Part shown: positions 1 to 8,006 of the stretch, one piece after another
Layout of the letters: each line of letters opens with the position of its first letter
How positions within the stretch are numbered: position 1 is the stretch's first letter
Assembly (NCBI RefSeq): GCF_028747205.1
Contig: NZ_CP112880.1
Coordinates: forward strand, 434,001 to 498,000
Origin: Streptomyces sp. CA-278952
Lineage (GTDB): Bacteria > Actinomycetota > Actinomycetes > Streptomycetales > Streptomycetaceae
Direction of reading: 5' to 3'
DNA: 64,000 bases
Notes under the pieces: generated by a model
Databases searched by the model: none
The model's input: the letters and a program-made list of their open reading frames with translations, nothing else
What the model was told of the DNA's origin: nothing
Translations under genes and position numbers: made by a program

Positions 1-782
1 GCGAGGTGGGGGGCGAGGAAGCCGACCCAGGCGACCGGTCCGCAGACCGCGACGACGGGGGCGATGAGGACGACGGCGATGCCCAGCGCGGCGACCCGTG
101 CGCGTTCGACGCGTACGCCCAGCGCACGGGCGTCGTCGTCGCCGAGGCGCAGCACACCGAGCACCGGCACGCACAGCACCAGCGCCGGGACGGCCACGGC
201 GAGCCACGGCAGCAGACCGGTGACGTCGTCCCAGGTCCGGGCCGACAGACTGCCCAGCAGATAGCGGTAGATGAGCTGGAGGTCGAGCTGGTCGGCCATC
301 ACCATGAGCACGAGCAGTGCCGCCTGGAGTGCGGCGGCGACGGCGGCTCCGGTCAGCAGGACGGCCGAGGGGCTCCGCCCGAATCCGGCGGCGACCAGGG
401 TGAGCAGTCCGCCGAGCGCCGCCCCCGCCAGGGCGAGGAACGGTTGGAGTCCGAGGGGGACGGCCAGGGCCAGGACCAGCGGTGCGGCGACGCCCAGGGC
501 GGCCCCGGAGGAGACTCCCAGCATCTCGGGCACGGCCAGCGGGTTGCGCAGGGCCTCCTGGAGAACGAGGCCGGCGGCGCCCAGGCAGGCCCCGGCGATG
601 AGCGCCAGCACCATGCGGGGCAGCCGTAGTTCGGTGACGACGAGCCCCGCGAGCTCGTCGGCCCCCAGCGTGGCCGGGAGCCTGGCGGGCGGGACGTACG
701 GCGTGCCCAGGCTGAGCGCGCAGACCGCGCCCGCCAGGGCCGCCGCCCCCAGGCAGAGCGGCGCCACGGGCGGACGCCTCAT
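1..782 (-). CDS. FecCD-family metallophore ABC permease (3' end cut by window edge)
   Basis: Membrane permease of an ABC importer for a metal chelate. Reading leftward from the ATG at 782 gives a continuous hydrophobic protein with the family signatures LRLPRMVLALIAGACLG, then LQEALRNPLAVPEMLGVSSG, and later VGFLAPHL, all typical of FecCD/BtuC permeases. No stop is reached before base 1, so the C-terminus is missing. The start codon overlaps the stop of the upstream lipoprotein gene by 4 bases (ATGA), so the two are translationally coupled. A Zur-like box lies upstream of the pair, which suggests that the cargo is a zinc-metallophore complex rather than a ferric siderophore; that is inference. 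The ATPase is probably beyond the window edge. Confidence 0.88.
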   Translation of the reverse strand, partial: MRRPPVAPLCLGAAALAGAVCALSLGTPYVPPARLPATLGADELAGLVVTELRLPRMVLALIAGACLGAAGLVLQEALRNPLAVPEMLGVSSGAALGVAAPLVLALAVPLGLQPFLALAGAALGGLLTLVAAGFGRSPSAVLLTGAAVAAALQAALLVLMVMADQLDLQLIYRYLLGSLSARTWDDVTGLLPWLAVAVPALVLCVPVLGVLRLGDDDARALGVRVERARVAALGIAVVLIAPVVAVCGPVAWVGFLAPHL

Positions 783-1765
783 CGCAGTGCGGCCGTCGCC
801 TCGTCGAGGACGACGCCGAGGGAGCGGGTGCCGCGCCCCTTGGCCCACACCTCGGAGTCGACCTCGATGACCTTGCCGTTCCGCACGGCCGGGATGCGTG
901 ACCAGAGGGGGTTCTTCGCCAGCTTGTCGGAGAGCTTGCCGTCCGGCGCGCCGAACGACAGCGTTTCCACGAACAGGACGTCGACGTCCCGGGCGAGGAT
1001 CTCCTCCAGGCTGTAAGTGCCGTCGACGCCCCTGCTCTTCCAGGGGTAGTGGGAGATCTTGGGGAACAGCCCGGCCGCCACGTCGGACTCCGGGGTGGCC
1101 ACGCCGAAGTTCTCGTCGCTGCCGTAGACGATCAGCGCGGTCTTGTCGCTCTTCGCCTTCTCCGCCTGCGCCAGGCGGGCGCGGAAGGTCTTCTCCGCCG
1201 TCTCGCCCTGCTCGGTGCGGCCGGTGAGCGCCGCCAGGTCCCGCAGGTAGCCGACGCTGTCCTGCCAGGATCCGGGCTGGACCGGCCAGAACGTCGTGGC
1301 GCCCTTCAGCGCGGGGGCCAGCTTGCCGTGCGTGTCCTCCAGGCCGATCACCAGGTCGGGCCGGTGGGACAGGATCGCCTCGACCTCGGGGCTGAGGAAG
1401 CCGCCGGGCACCACCGGTATCTCCGCGGCCTTCTTCTCGCCCAGGAACTCCGGGTGCGCCAGCACCTGGGAGTTGGTGGCGGTGGGGGTCATGCCCAGCT
1501 CGACGAGGATGTCGTCGCAGAGGGCGACCAGGCAGACGATCTTCTCCGGCGGCTTCGGCAGGGAGACCGTGACGCCCTTGGCGTCGGTGATCCGGGTGGC
1601 GGCCTCGATGGGCCGCACCTGCGTGCTCGTACGGCCGTCGGCCCCGTTCCCCGGAGCGACCGCCGGTCCACCGGTGTCGGCCTCCCCGGTTCCGCAGCCG
1701 GCCAGCAGGCCTCCCAGTACGGCGATCGCGGCCCAGCGGCGGACTCTCAGCGCGGTTCGTGGCAT
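779..1765 (-). CDS. Metallophore-binding lipoprotein (periplasmic-binding-protein-2 family)
   Basis: Substrate-binding lipoprotein of 328 residues that delivers a metal chelate to the adjacent FecCD permease. The N-terminus has arginines, a hydrophobic stretch and the lipobox LLAGC with the lipidated Cys at residue 24. The mature part follows the Peripla_BP_2 plan: ITDAKGVTVSLPKPPEKIV, a middle RPDLVIGLED segment, and a C-terminal lobe with NPLWSRIPAVRNGKV. I chose the ATG at 1765 because it places the signal peptide correctly; the reading frame stays open for about 220 more bases upstream, but that part is unlike a leader. It overlaps the permease start by 4 bases. Zinc-metallophore specificity is inferred only from the Zur-like box at 1863-1882. 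Confidence 0.85.
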   Translation of the reverse strand: MPRTALRVRRWAAIAVLGGLLAGCGTGEADTGGPAVAPGNGADGRTSTQVRPIEAATRITDAKGVTVSLPKPPEKIVCLVALCDDILVELGMTPTATNSQVLAHPEFLGEKKAAEIPVVPGGFLSPEVEAILSHRPDLVIGLEDTHGKLAPALKGATTFWPVQPGSWQDSVGYLRDLAALTGRTEQGETAEKTFRARLAQAEKAKSDKTALIVYGSDENFGVATPESDVAAGLFPKISHYPWKSRGVDGTYSLEEILARDVDVLFVETLSFGAPDGKLSDKLAKNPLWSRIPAVRNGKVIEVDSEVWAKGRGTRSLGVVLDEATAALR

Positions 1766-1862
1766 CGACGGTCCCTCAACGTTCCTGTGCGGTCCCGGGG
1801 ATGCGGCAGAGCAGGCGGCGGAGCCCCGGGAGCGATCCCCGCCACAAACCGGAACCTTACAC

Positions 1863-1882
1863 ATGATTATCATTTCCAATAA
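1863..1882. promoter_or_regulatory. Zur-like box between divergent importer and beta-propeller genes
   Basis: The sequence ATGATTATCATTTCCAATAA resembles the AT-rich Zur operator of streptomycetes (core TGAAAATGATTTTCA-like). It matches the box at 3890-3909 (read on the minus strand) at 16 of 20 positions and the box at 46772 at nearly all of its first 16. It sits about 85-100 bases upstream of both divergent starts, in otherwise GC-rich DNA, so it could control both directions. Confidence 0.75.
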
Positions 1883-1966
1883 AGTGGCCAGGGCCCTCAT
1901 CCGGTCTCCGCCGGAACCCACCGGCCCCTGCCGCCCCCACGACCCCACCGCCCGCAGGAGTTCGCC

Positions 1967-3244
1967 ATGCCGCAGTCCCCGCACCCCTCACTCCACGCAC
2001 CGCCGCGCCTGCTGGTCTCCGACCATGTCGCCGGCCGGATCAGCCTGTTGGACCTCCCGGACGGCACGGAGCGCGCCGAGCTGAACCACCGGCACCTCGC
2101 CGAGCACGCGGGGTTCCTCGCACTGCCGGACGGCCTCATCGCCTGTGTCGACGACCGGGCGGGCGAGCTGCTGGTGCTCGACCCCTACGGCCCCGGCGCC
2201 GGCCGGCCGCTGGTCCGGCGGCGCATACCGGTCGCGGTACCCGCCGAACACCTGGCGGCGGACCCGGGCGGACGACACCTCGCGGTGACCACCGGCCTCG
2301 GCCGCAACGAGGAGGCCTGGACCGGGCTCCTGACGGCCGTCGACCTCGACGCACCGGATGGCGCCGTCGCCGTACGCGTACGCGGGCGGACGGGCGAGCC
2401 GGGGGTCACGGTCCTCGGCGGGCCGTCCTCGCTGGTGGTGCTGCGCCACCGGGAGCCGGGCGAGCTGCTGATCCACCGGCACCGCGATCTGATGCGTTCG
2501 GCCCCCGCATGCCCTCCGGCGGTCCCGGTCCGGCGGATCGCGCTGCCGGACGACGACGGGCACGGCGACGCCCACGACCCGCTCACCGGCCGGGTGTTCG
2601 CCGCCGCCGGGTCCGGGGTGCATCGCGCACGGCGGGAGGGGGACGACCTCGTCGGCGAGGCCCCCCTGTCCTGGTCCGCCGGCGGGCGCTCCGGCGGGCG
2701 CGGTTACTACCTGCGGCTCGACCCCGTGCGGCGGATGCTCTGGTCCTGCGTGCGCGGCGGACCGGGCGACCCCGGGCAGTGGCCGGACTGGTCCAACGAC
2801 GCCTGGTGGCACCAGCTCGACACCGGTGTCACGGGCCGGCTGGACCTGGGCCCCGGACTGGTCTTCCGGCTCGCGGTGACCGCCCGCCACATCGCGTACA
2901 CCCGTGTCCACCCGGACGGCGACGAACTCGTCCTGCTCACCGTGCCCCCGGTCGCCGGAGCCCGCCCGGAGGTCGCCGCGCGCCTGCCCCTGCCCGCCAT
3001 GTCCGGCGCGCCCCGGTCCGGCGGGACCCCCTGGGACGGCGTGCAGCGGCGGGCCATCGCCGCCTCACCCGGCGGGGGCCTGGTCGCGGTCAGCCGGGGA
3101 GGCCACGGCGAGGTCCACGTCTTCGACGCGGACCGGGCGGACCTGCTCACGACCCTGACCGTCCCGACCCCCCTGGACGACGGCGGCCACCTCGCCCTCC
3201 TCACCCCCGGGGACGGGGCGGAGGCCGACCCGGTCGGCCGCTGA
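1967..3244 (+). CDS. Beta-propeller protein (YncE/AztD-like), probably Zur-controlled
   Basis: Protein of 425 residues with repeated short beta-rich segments such as LLVSDHVAGRISLLDLPDG, LLVLDPYGP, HLAVTTGLG and VHVFDADRADLLTTL, as expected of a seven-bladed YVTN/WD40-like propeller. It lacks an obvious signal peptide but has histidine-rich patches (HPSLHAP near residues 6-12, NHRHLAEH near 40). It is divergent from a FecCD metallophore importer across a Zur-like box and is followed by the cysteine-free ribosomal protein genes. Propeller proteins of the AztD type are zinc chaperones for ABC importers, so a zinc-handling role is a reasonable inference, but without export it would have to be cytosolic. 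The fold call is moderate and the function is uncertain. Confidence 0.6.
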   Translation: MPQSPHPSLHAPPRLLVSDHVAGRISLLDLPDGTERAELNHRHLAEHAGFLALPDGLIACVDDRAGELLVLDPYGPGAGRPLVRRRIPVAVPAEHLAADPGGRHLAVTTGLGRNEEAWTGLLTAVDLDAPDGAVAVRVRGRTGEPGVTVLGGPSSLVVLRHREPGELLIHRHRDLMRSAPACPPAVPVRRIALPDDDGHGDAHDPLTGRVFAAAGSGVHRARREGDDLVGEAPLSWSAGGRSGGRGYYLRLDPVRRMLWSCVRGGPGDPGQWPDWSNDAWWHQLDTGVTGRLDLGPGLVFRLAVTARHIAYTRVHPDGDELVLLTVPPVAGARPEVAARLPLPAMSGAPRSGGTPWDGVQRRAIAASPGGGLVAVSRGGHGEVHVFDADRADLLTTLTVPTPLDDGGHLALLTPGDGAEADPVGR

Positions 3245-3314
3245 GAGACGCGTCGCGGGTGGTGGCGCGGGGGGCGCCGTACCACCACCCACCCCCCCGG
3301 CGCTCAAACCACCT

Positions 3315-3620
3315 TCACCAGGAGGACTTGGTCACTCCCGGCAGGAACCCCGCGTGGGCCTGCTCACGCATCCGGACCCGGGAGAGCCCGAACCTGCGCA
3401 GATACCCCCGGGGCCTGCCGTCGACGCTGTCACGGTTGCGTACCCGCGTGGCGCTGGCATCGCGTGGCTGACGCCGCAACTCCTCGACGGCCGCGATCCG
3501 TTCGCGCTCCGGCGTCCCGGGTCGGCGGATGATCTCCTTCAGCTCGGCCCTGCGGGCGGCGTAGCGGTCGACGGTCTCCCGGCGTCGGTCGTTCCGCGCG
3601 ATCTTGCTCTTCTTCGCCAT
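3315..3620 (-). CDS. rpsN: 30S ribosomal protein S14, zinc-independent paralogue
   Basis: Protein of 101 residues starting [13 protein letters not shown] and ending in the S14 signature ([20 protein letters not shown], then [18 protein letters not shown]). There is no cysteine anywhere, so it is the C-minus form that replaces the zinc-ribbon S14 during zinc starvation. Its ATG overlaps the stop of the L28 paralogue by one base (TGATG), which indicates translational coupling. Transcription would come from the Zur-like box region at 3890-3909. Confidence 0.96.
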   Translation of the reverse strand: MAKKSKIARNDRRRETVDRYAARRAELKEIIRRPGTPERERIAAVEELRRQPRDASATRVRNRDSVDGRPRGYLRRFGLSRVRMREQAHAGFLPGVTKSSW

Positions 3621-3856
3621 CAGACCTTCCCTCCCCGCGCACGGATGCGCGCGACCGCGGCCTCGATGCCGATGCTGTCGACGGCCTTGATGGCCCGAGC
3701 ACTCAGCGTGAGGCGCACATAGCGGCCCTCGCCGGGCAGCCAGTACCGCTTGCGCTGGATATTCGGGTCGAACCGTCGGGACGTCCGGCGGTGCGAGTGG
3801 GAGATGTTGTTGCCGAATCCCGGCTTGGAGCCGGTCAGTTGGCAGTGGGCGGACAT
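3620..3856 (-). CDS. rpmB: 50S ribosomal protein L28, zinc-independent paralogue
   Basis: Protein of 78 residues beginning [20 protein letters not shown] and continuing with the L28 core [19 protein letters not shown] and a C-terminal helix ([22 protein letters not shown]). Only one cysteine (residue 5) is left of the set that binds zinc in C-plus L28, so it is the zinc-independent type. It is the first gene of the leftward pair rpmB2-rpsN2, about 35 bases from a Zur-like box that it shares with the divergent L33 gene. Confidence 0.96.
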   Translation of the reverse strand: MSAHCQLTGSKPGFGNNISHSHRRTSRRFDPNIQRKRYWLPGEGRYVRLTLSARAIKAVDSIGIEAAVARIRARGGKV

Positions 3857-3889
3857 GGAAAGTTACCTGCCTCTCCTTCGACGCATCCA

Positions 3890-3909
3890 TTATTGAAAAT
3901 GGAAACCAT
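3890..3909. promoter_or_regulatory. Zur-like box and overlapping divergent promoter of the C-minus ribosomal genes
   Basis: TTATTGAAAATGGAAACCAT lies between the divergent L28 and L33 paralogues. Read on the minus strand it matches the 1863 box at 16 of 20 positions. For the rightward direction it contains a plausible -35 (TTGAAA, 3893-3898), 16 bases before a -10-like TATAGT (3915-3920). The transcription start would then fall almost on the L33 ATG at 3928, so that mRNA is probably leaderless. Zur binding here would cover the -35 and block transcription while zinc is plentiful. Confidence 0.8.
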
Positions 3910-3927
3910 TGCCATATAGTAGCGCCC

Positions 3928-4083
3928 ATGGCTCGCAACGAAGTACGCCCGGTCATCAAGCTCCGCTCCATCGCGGGGACCGGCTACACCTACGTCACCC
4001 GCAAGAACCGGCGGAACGACCCCGACCGGATGGTGCTGCGCAAGTACGACCCGGTCGCCCGACGTCATGTCGACTTCCGGTAG
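3928..4083 (+). CDS. rpmG: 50S ribosomal protein L33, zinc-independent paralogue
   Basis: Short protein of 51 residues, [20 protein letters not shown] followed by [21 protein letters not shown] and a [10 protein letters not shown] tail: a clear L33. Both CxxC pairs of the zinc-binding form are absent (no cysteine at all). It opens the rightward operon rpmG2-rpmE2-COG0523-rpsR2 directly behind the Zur-like box, with essentially no untranslated leader. Confidence 0.96.
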   Translation: MARNEVRPVIKLRSIAGTGYTYVTRKNRRNDPDRMVLRKYDPVARRHVDFR

Positions 4084-4153
4084 GAGCGCTGAGGCCGGGA
4101 AGCCCCGCCGCTCCCCCCGCGCACGACCCGGACCCGACCCCTAGGACACCTTC

Positions 4154-4408
4154 ATGAAGCCCGGAATCCACCCCTCGTACGGCCCCGTCGTCTTCCGCGA
4201 CAAGGCCGCCGACTTCGCGTTCCTGACCCGCTCGACCATGACCAGCGACCGCACCGTCACCTGGGAGGACGGCAACACCTACCCGGTGGTCGACGTGGAG
4301 ACCTCCTCCGCGAGCCACCCCTTCTACACCGGCACCGCCCGCGTGCTGGACACCGCCGGACGCGTCGAGCGCTTCGAACGCCGCTACGGACGTGGTGAGG
4401 CCCGGTGA
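4154..4408 (+). CDS. rpmE2: 50S ribosomal protein L31 type B, zinc-independent
   Basis: Protein of 84 residues: [20 protein letters not shown], then [21 protein letters not shown] with the usual basic end. It is L31 type B (YkgM-like) and has no cysteine, so it can replace zinc-containing L31. It lies 70 bases after L33, and its stop overlaps the start of the downstream COG0523 gene by 4 bases (GTGA). It belongs to the Zur-controlled ribosomal set. Confidence 0.96.
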   Translation: MKPGIHPSYGPVVFRDKAADFAFLTRSTMTSDRTVTWEDGNTYPVVDVETSSASHPFYTGTARVLDTAGRVERFERRYGRGEAR

Positions 4409-5559
4409 GCGAGCACCGCACGAAACTGCCCGTCGTCATCGTCTGCGGCCTGCACTCCGAGGCCCGCCGCGAAGTGGTGGAAGGGCTGCTGCGGGACGTC
4501 CCGCACAGCGTCGCGCTCCACCACGACCTGGCCACGGCCACCGGCGGAACCGTACGTCGCTCCCTGCGGGACGCCGGCGGCGAGCTGGATTCCGGCGAGA
4601 CGCCGCTGGTCAACGCGTGCGCCTGCTGCGCGCTGCGCGAGGACCTCGTACCCGAACTCGAACGGCTCGCGGGGGACGGACGGACCCGCCTCGCCGTCCT
4701 GGAGCTCTGGGACTCCGTCGAGCCGAAGTCCATGGCCGAGGTGATCGCCGCGCACACCACCGCCGCCGAGGTCACCAACGTGTTCGCGGCGGTCGACCCC
4801 ACCCTGGTCCTGCCCTGCCTCTCCAACGGCGACGATCTGGCCGAGGCCGGTCTCGCGGCGGCGCCGGCCGACCGGCGGACCATCGGCGACACCTGGGCCC
4901 GGCAGGTGGAGTACGCACCCGTGCTGGCCATGACGCCCAGCCCGGCGGCCGACGACGAGGACCATGCCCTGATCCGGCAGCTCAACCCGACGGCCCGTCA
5001 GGCCGACTCCGGATCGGCCGAGTTGGCTCGGCTCGCCTTCGCGGGATTCGATGTGGAGGCGGCGGACGCGGGCCAGCACCCGGCCTGTGCGCTGCTTCCG
5101 CAGGAGGCCGACGAGGCCGGGGTGGGAACGCTCGTCTGGCGGCGGCACCGCCCCTTCCACCCCGAGCGCCTGCTCGACGCGCTGGAGGACCTGAGCTGCG
5201 CGGCGGCCCGCAGCCGGGGCCGGTTCTGGCTCGCGGACCGGCCCGACACCCTGCTCTCCTGGGATGCCGCGGGCGGGGCGCTCTGCGTGGAGAACACCGG
5301 CCCCTGGCTCGCCTCGCTCCCGGACGCCGCCTGGTCCATGGTGCCGCCCTACCGACGGGCGGCCGCCGCGCTGGACTGGCACCCGGAGCACGGCGACTGC
5401 TGCCAGCACCTGGTCTTCGTCTCCCCCGGCCTCGACCGCGACGGCCTGACCGGCCTGCTGGACTCCTGCCTGCTCACGGACGAGGAGTACGGCTCCGGCC
5501 GGGAGACATGGAAGAACCTGCCCGCCGCGTTCGACACGCTCCTCGACCCGGTGCACTGA
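4405..5559 (+). CDS. COG0523/CobW-family zinc metallochaperone-like protein with degenerate GTPase motifs
   Basis: Protein of 384 residues (GTG start) in the CobW/YeiR/ZNG1 family. These normally bind zinc through a CxCC motif and use GTP hydrolysis to hand metal to client proteins. Here the metal motif is intact ([11 protein letters not shown], Cys72, 74 and 75), and a CobW C-terminal domain is visible in the last third. The P-loop position reads [11 protein letters not shown] instead of a GxxGxGKT-type loop, and no NKxD guanine motif can be found. The protein may therefore bind zinc without ordinary GTP turnover. Its place between L31 and S18 paralogues behind a Zur-like box fits a low-zinc allocation role. 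The missing motifs are seen directly; the functional consequence is inference. Confidence 0.85.
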   Translation: MSEHRTKLPVVIVCGLHSEARREVVEGLLRDVPHSVALHHDLATATGGTVRRSLRDAGGELDSGETPLVNACACCALREDLVPELERLAGDGRTRLAVLELWDSVEPKSMAEVIAAHTTAAEVTNVFAAVDPTLVLPCLSNGDDLAEAGLAAAPADRRTIGDTWARQVEYAPVLAMTPSPAADDEDHALIRQLNPTARQADSGSAELARLAFAGFDVEAADAGQHPACALLPQEADEAGVGTLVWRRHRPFHPERLLDALEDLSCAAARSRGRFWLADRPDTLLSWDAAGGALCVENTGPWLASLPDAAWSMVPPYRRAAAALDWHPEHGDCCQHLVFVSPGLDRDGLTGLLDSCLLTDEEYGSGRETWKNLPAAFDTLLDPVH

Positions 5560-5627
5560 CGCCCCGTCCCCCGCACCCCGCGACCCGAACGGCCACCGAC
5601 CGCACACCGAGCACGAAGGAAGCCCCC

Positions 5628-5876
5628 ATGGCACGTCAGCAGGACCCCCGAAAGCCGCTCAAGAACCGGCCGAACCCCCTGGACGCCGCCAGGATCACGT
5701 ACATCGACTACAAGGACACCGATCTGCTGCGGAGGTTCATCTCCGACCGAGGGAAGATCCGCAGCCGCCGGGTCACCCGGATCAGCGCCCGGCAACAGCG
5801 GCAGATGGCCGCGGCCATCAAGAACGCCCGCGAGATGGCCCTGCTGCCGTACACCGGATCCGCGGCGGGCAAGTAG
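5628..5876 (+). CDS. rpsR: 30S ribosomal protein S18, zinc-independent paralogue
   Basis: Protein of 82 residues with the S18 core [39 protein letters not shown] and [14 protein letters not shown]. It has no cysteine, unlike the zinc-binding S18 form. It closes the rightward Zur-type operon, 68 bases after the COG0523 gene with an AAGGAAG ribosome-binding site before the ATG. Confidence 0.96.
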   Translation: MARQQDPRKPLKNRPNPLDAARITYIDYKDTDLLRRFISDRGKIRSRRVTRISARQQRQMAAAIKNAREMALLPYTGSAAGK

Positions 5877-6187
5877 CGCGCGACGCCCCGGCCGCGACGC
5901 TCGGATCCGGTGACCGGGAAGGTACGGGCTCGACGCAGGCGATCCGGGCGGACTTCGCCGAGGCGAACCAGTGGGTGTTCGCACCTGGACTCGGGAGGAT
6001 CCGGTGACGAACCGACCGGGGCGGGTCGCTGCCGGCCGCGGCGGAAACGGCTGGGGCGGCCGCATGGCTCCCGGTCGTCGCGAACGGGGGGCGTGTGCGG
6101 GGCACGCCGGGCAGGGCCGGTCGCCGGACGCGGTCGGGCGGTACGGAGTCGTGCTCCGTCATCCCGGCGTCGGCGCGCCCTGGTGGA
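5877..6187. other. Intergenic stretch without recognisable gene
   Basis: About 310 bases between the convergent S18 paralogue and the subtilisin inhibitor gene. Open frames exist on both strands but show no recognisable protein. Confidence 0.5.
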
Positions 6188-6631
6188 TCAGAAGGCGAAT
6201 ACGGCGTTGTCGTTCGTGCTGCCCGCCATCTCGCAGGCATTGCCGTAGGCGGTGCTGAACTGGACCCGCTTGCCCTGCCAGACGCCGTGGGCGGTCACGA
6301 CGATCGGGTCCCACTGGCGGGTACAGGTCCGGTTCGACGGACCGGCGGTCAGCTCGGAGAACTTCCCCTGGACCGCGGCCAGTTCCTTGCAGGCCGCAAC
6401 GGGAGTGGGGTGCGTCCCCTCGGCGGTGGGGGCGCAGGTGAGCGTCACGGCACGCTCGACGGTGGCGGTCAGCGGGTCGTCGCCGCGGGCCACGGTGAGG
6501 ACGAGCGCCGAGGGCGCGTAGAGGCTCTCCGCCCCCGCCGGCGCGGCCTGGGCGGTGGCGGTCGCGAATCCGCCGAGCAGAAGGGCGCCCGCCGTGACGG
6601 TTGCGAAGATCGCGTGAGGGTTGCGTCGCAT
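6188..6631 (-). CDS. Streptomyces subtilisin inhibitor (SSI) family secreted protease inhibitor
   Basis: Secreted protein of 147 residues. The signal peptide (MRRNPHAIFATVTAGALLLG and on to about residue 29, ATAQA) is followed by the SSI domain: SLYAPSALVLTVARG, LTCAP, AACKEL, the reactive loop and GVWQGKRV, then CEM and the end AVFAF. Four cysteines form the two conserved disulfides. The reactive loop reads NRTCTRQWDP, so the P1 residue aligned to SSI Met73 is an arginine (residue 105). That predicts inhibition of trypsin-like proteases as well as subtilisin. I chose the ATG at 6631 because it begins the signal peptide; the frame extends further upstream without sense. It is a single gene. 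Confidence 0.93.
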   Translation of the reverse strand: MRRNPHAIFATVTAGALLLGGFATATAQAAPAGAESLYAPSALVLTVARGDDPLTATVERAVTLTCAPTAEGTHPTPVAACKELAAVQGKFSELTAGPSNRTCTRQWDPIVVTAHGVWQGKRVQFSTAYGNACEMAGSTNDNAVFAF

Positions 6632-7011
6632 GAGTGAAGACTCCTTGGTCGAGTACCTGATTGCGGTCAGGAGTCTTACGCATGCGGAAAGTAAGCGCAC
6701 ATCGACGACCGGCTTCCAGCCGCAGACGGGCGTTCGAGCCGAACGAACGGTCATTCGGGCAGCTCAGACGCCCCGTGCGAGCCGTCCAGCATATGGACGG
6801 GTTTCGGCGGTTCAACGCGAAACTACCGTCCGACCTGCGGACATACGGGAACCCATCGATGCGCCACATCGCCGCTTCGGCCGGAAAGTACCGCCACCCG
6901 GGACTCTCGCGCCCGCTCGACCGCCCCTCGACGACGACCGGCAACCGGACGGCGAACCACCCGAGGGTCACGCGGAGGATACGATTCCGCATCCTGCTTG
7001 ACCAGGGCAAT
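6632..7011. other. Divergent intergenic region upstream of the inhibitor and siderophore importer
   Basis: About 380 bases between divergent genes. Apart from the iron box at its right end I see no gene. GC is slightly lower than in the neighbouring coding regions, as expected for promoters. Confidence 0.5.
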
Positions 7012-7030
7012 TTAGGTTAGGCTAACCTCA
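7012..7030. promoter_or_regulatory. Iron box (DmdR1/IdeR operator)
   Basis: TTAGGTTAGGCTAACCTCA matches the actinobacterial iron-box consensus TTAGGTTAGGCTAACCTAA at 18 of 19 positions and is almost fully palindromic. It ends 5 bases before the GTG at 7036, so it must overlap the promoter and start of the siderophore-import operon. DmdR1 bound to Fe(II) would repress the operon when iron is plentiful. Confidence 0.95.
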
Positions 7031-7035
7031 CGGTC

Positions 7036-7998
7036 GTGATCGATCCTGCCCTCGACCGAGAAGACCCACCGCCGCGTCGGCGCTCCGCGCCCGCTGCCGG
7101 TGCCGCCGCCGCACCCCGCCCCGGCGCCGAGCCCGGCCCGGCCAGGGCCACGGCCTTCGCGGGCCCCGAACCCGATGCCGGCCTCGACGCCCGCGACATG
7201 ACGATCGCGTACGACCGTACCGACGTCGTGCACGGGGCCGACCTCCGGCTTCCGTGCGGTCGCGTCACCGCGCTCATCGGGCCGAACGGCAGTGGGAAAT
7301 CCACCCTGTTGCGGGCGGTGGCCCGGCTGCACAAGGCCCGCACCGGCAGGGTGACCGTGGCGGCACAGGGCGAGGGCACCGGGCCCGTCGACGCCCTCGC
7401 CCTGTCGCGCTCCGACTTCGCCCGCCGGGTCACCCTGCTCGCGCAGAGCCGGAACGCGCCGGCCGGGCTCAGCGTGCGCGACGTGGTCGGATTCGGCCGA
7501 CACCCCTACCGGGGCCGGCTCCGGGGAACCGATCCGGACGGCGCCCGGATGGTCGAGCACGCGCTGGCCGTCACGAACCTCGCCGAGTTCGCCGACCGCG
7601 GGGTGGAGAGTCTGTCCGGCGGGCAGTTGCAACGCGTCTGGTTCGCCTGCTGCCTGGCCCAGGACACCGACGTCCTCCTCCTCGACGAGCCGACCACCTA
7701 TCTCGACCTGCGCTACCAGGTCGAGATCCTCGACCTGGTCCGCGACCTCGCCGACACCCACGGCGTCACCGTCGGCGTCGTCCTGCACGACCTGGACCAG
7801 GCCGCCGCCGTGGCCGACCAGGTCGTCCTCCTCTCGTCCGGGCGGATCGTCGCCGCGGGCACGCCCGCGGAGGTGTACGCCCCCGAGCGGCTCAGCGACG
7901 CGTACGGCATCCGCATCGACGTCGAACCCGACTCCTCCACCGGCATCCCGCGCACCCGCGCGGTCGGCCGGCACCACCTTCGTTCCGAAAGGCCCTGA
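7036..7998 (+). CDS. Siderophore ABC importer, ATP-binding protein
   Basis: ATPase of 320 residues. Walker A is LIGPNGSGKSTLLR (about residue 80), the signature is LSGGQLQRVWFA, Walker B is DVLLLDEPTTYLDL, and the switch His is in VVLHDLDQA: FepC/FhuC type. The first 45 residues are proline- and alanine-rich and not part of the fold. The GTG at 7036 is directly behind the iron box and would make the message nearly leaderless; the ATG at 7198 (MTIAYDR) would instead cut into the first beta strand, so I keep the longer form. The binding-protein gene follows 8 bases later, and this is the first gene of the operon. Confidence 0.93.
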   Translation: MIDPALDREDPPPRRRSAPAAGAAAAPRPGAEPGPARATAFAGPEPDAGLDARDMTIAYDRTDVVHGADLRLPCGRVTALIGPNGSGKSTLLRAVARLHKARTGRVTVAAQGEGTGPVDALALSRSDFARRVTLLAQSRNAPAGLSVRDVVGFGRHPYRGRLRGTDPDGARMVEHALAVTNLAEFADRGVESLSGGQLQRVWFACCLAQDTDVLLLDEPTTYLDLRYQVEILDLVRDLADTHGVTVGVVLHDLDQAAAVADQVVLLSSGRIVAAGTPAEVYAPERLSDAYGIRIDVEPDSSTGIPRTRAVGRHHLRSERP

Positions 7999-8006
7999 AC
8001 ACCCTC

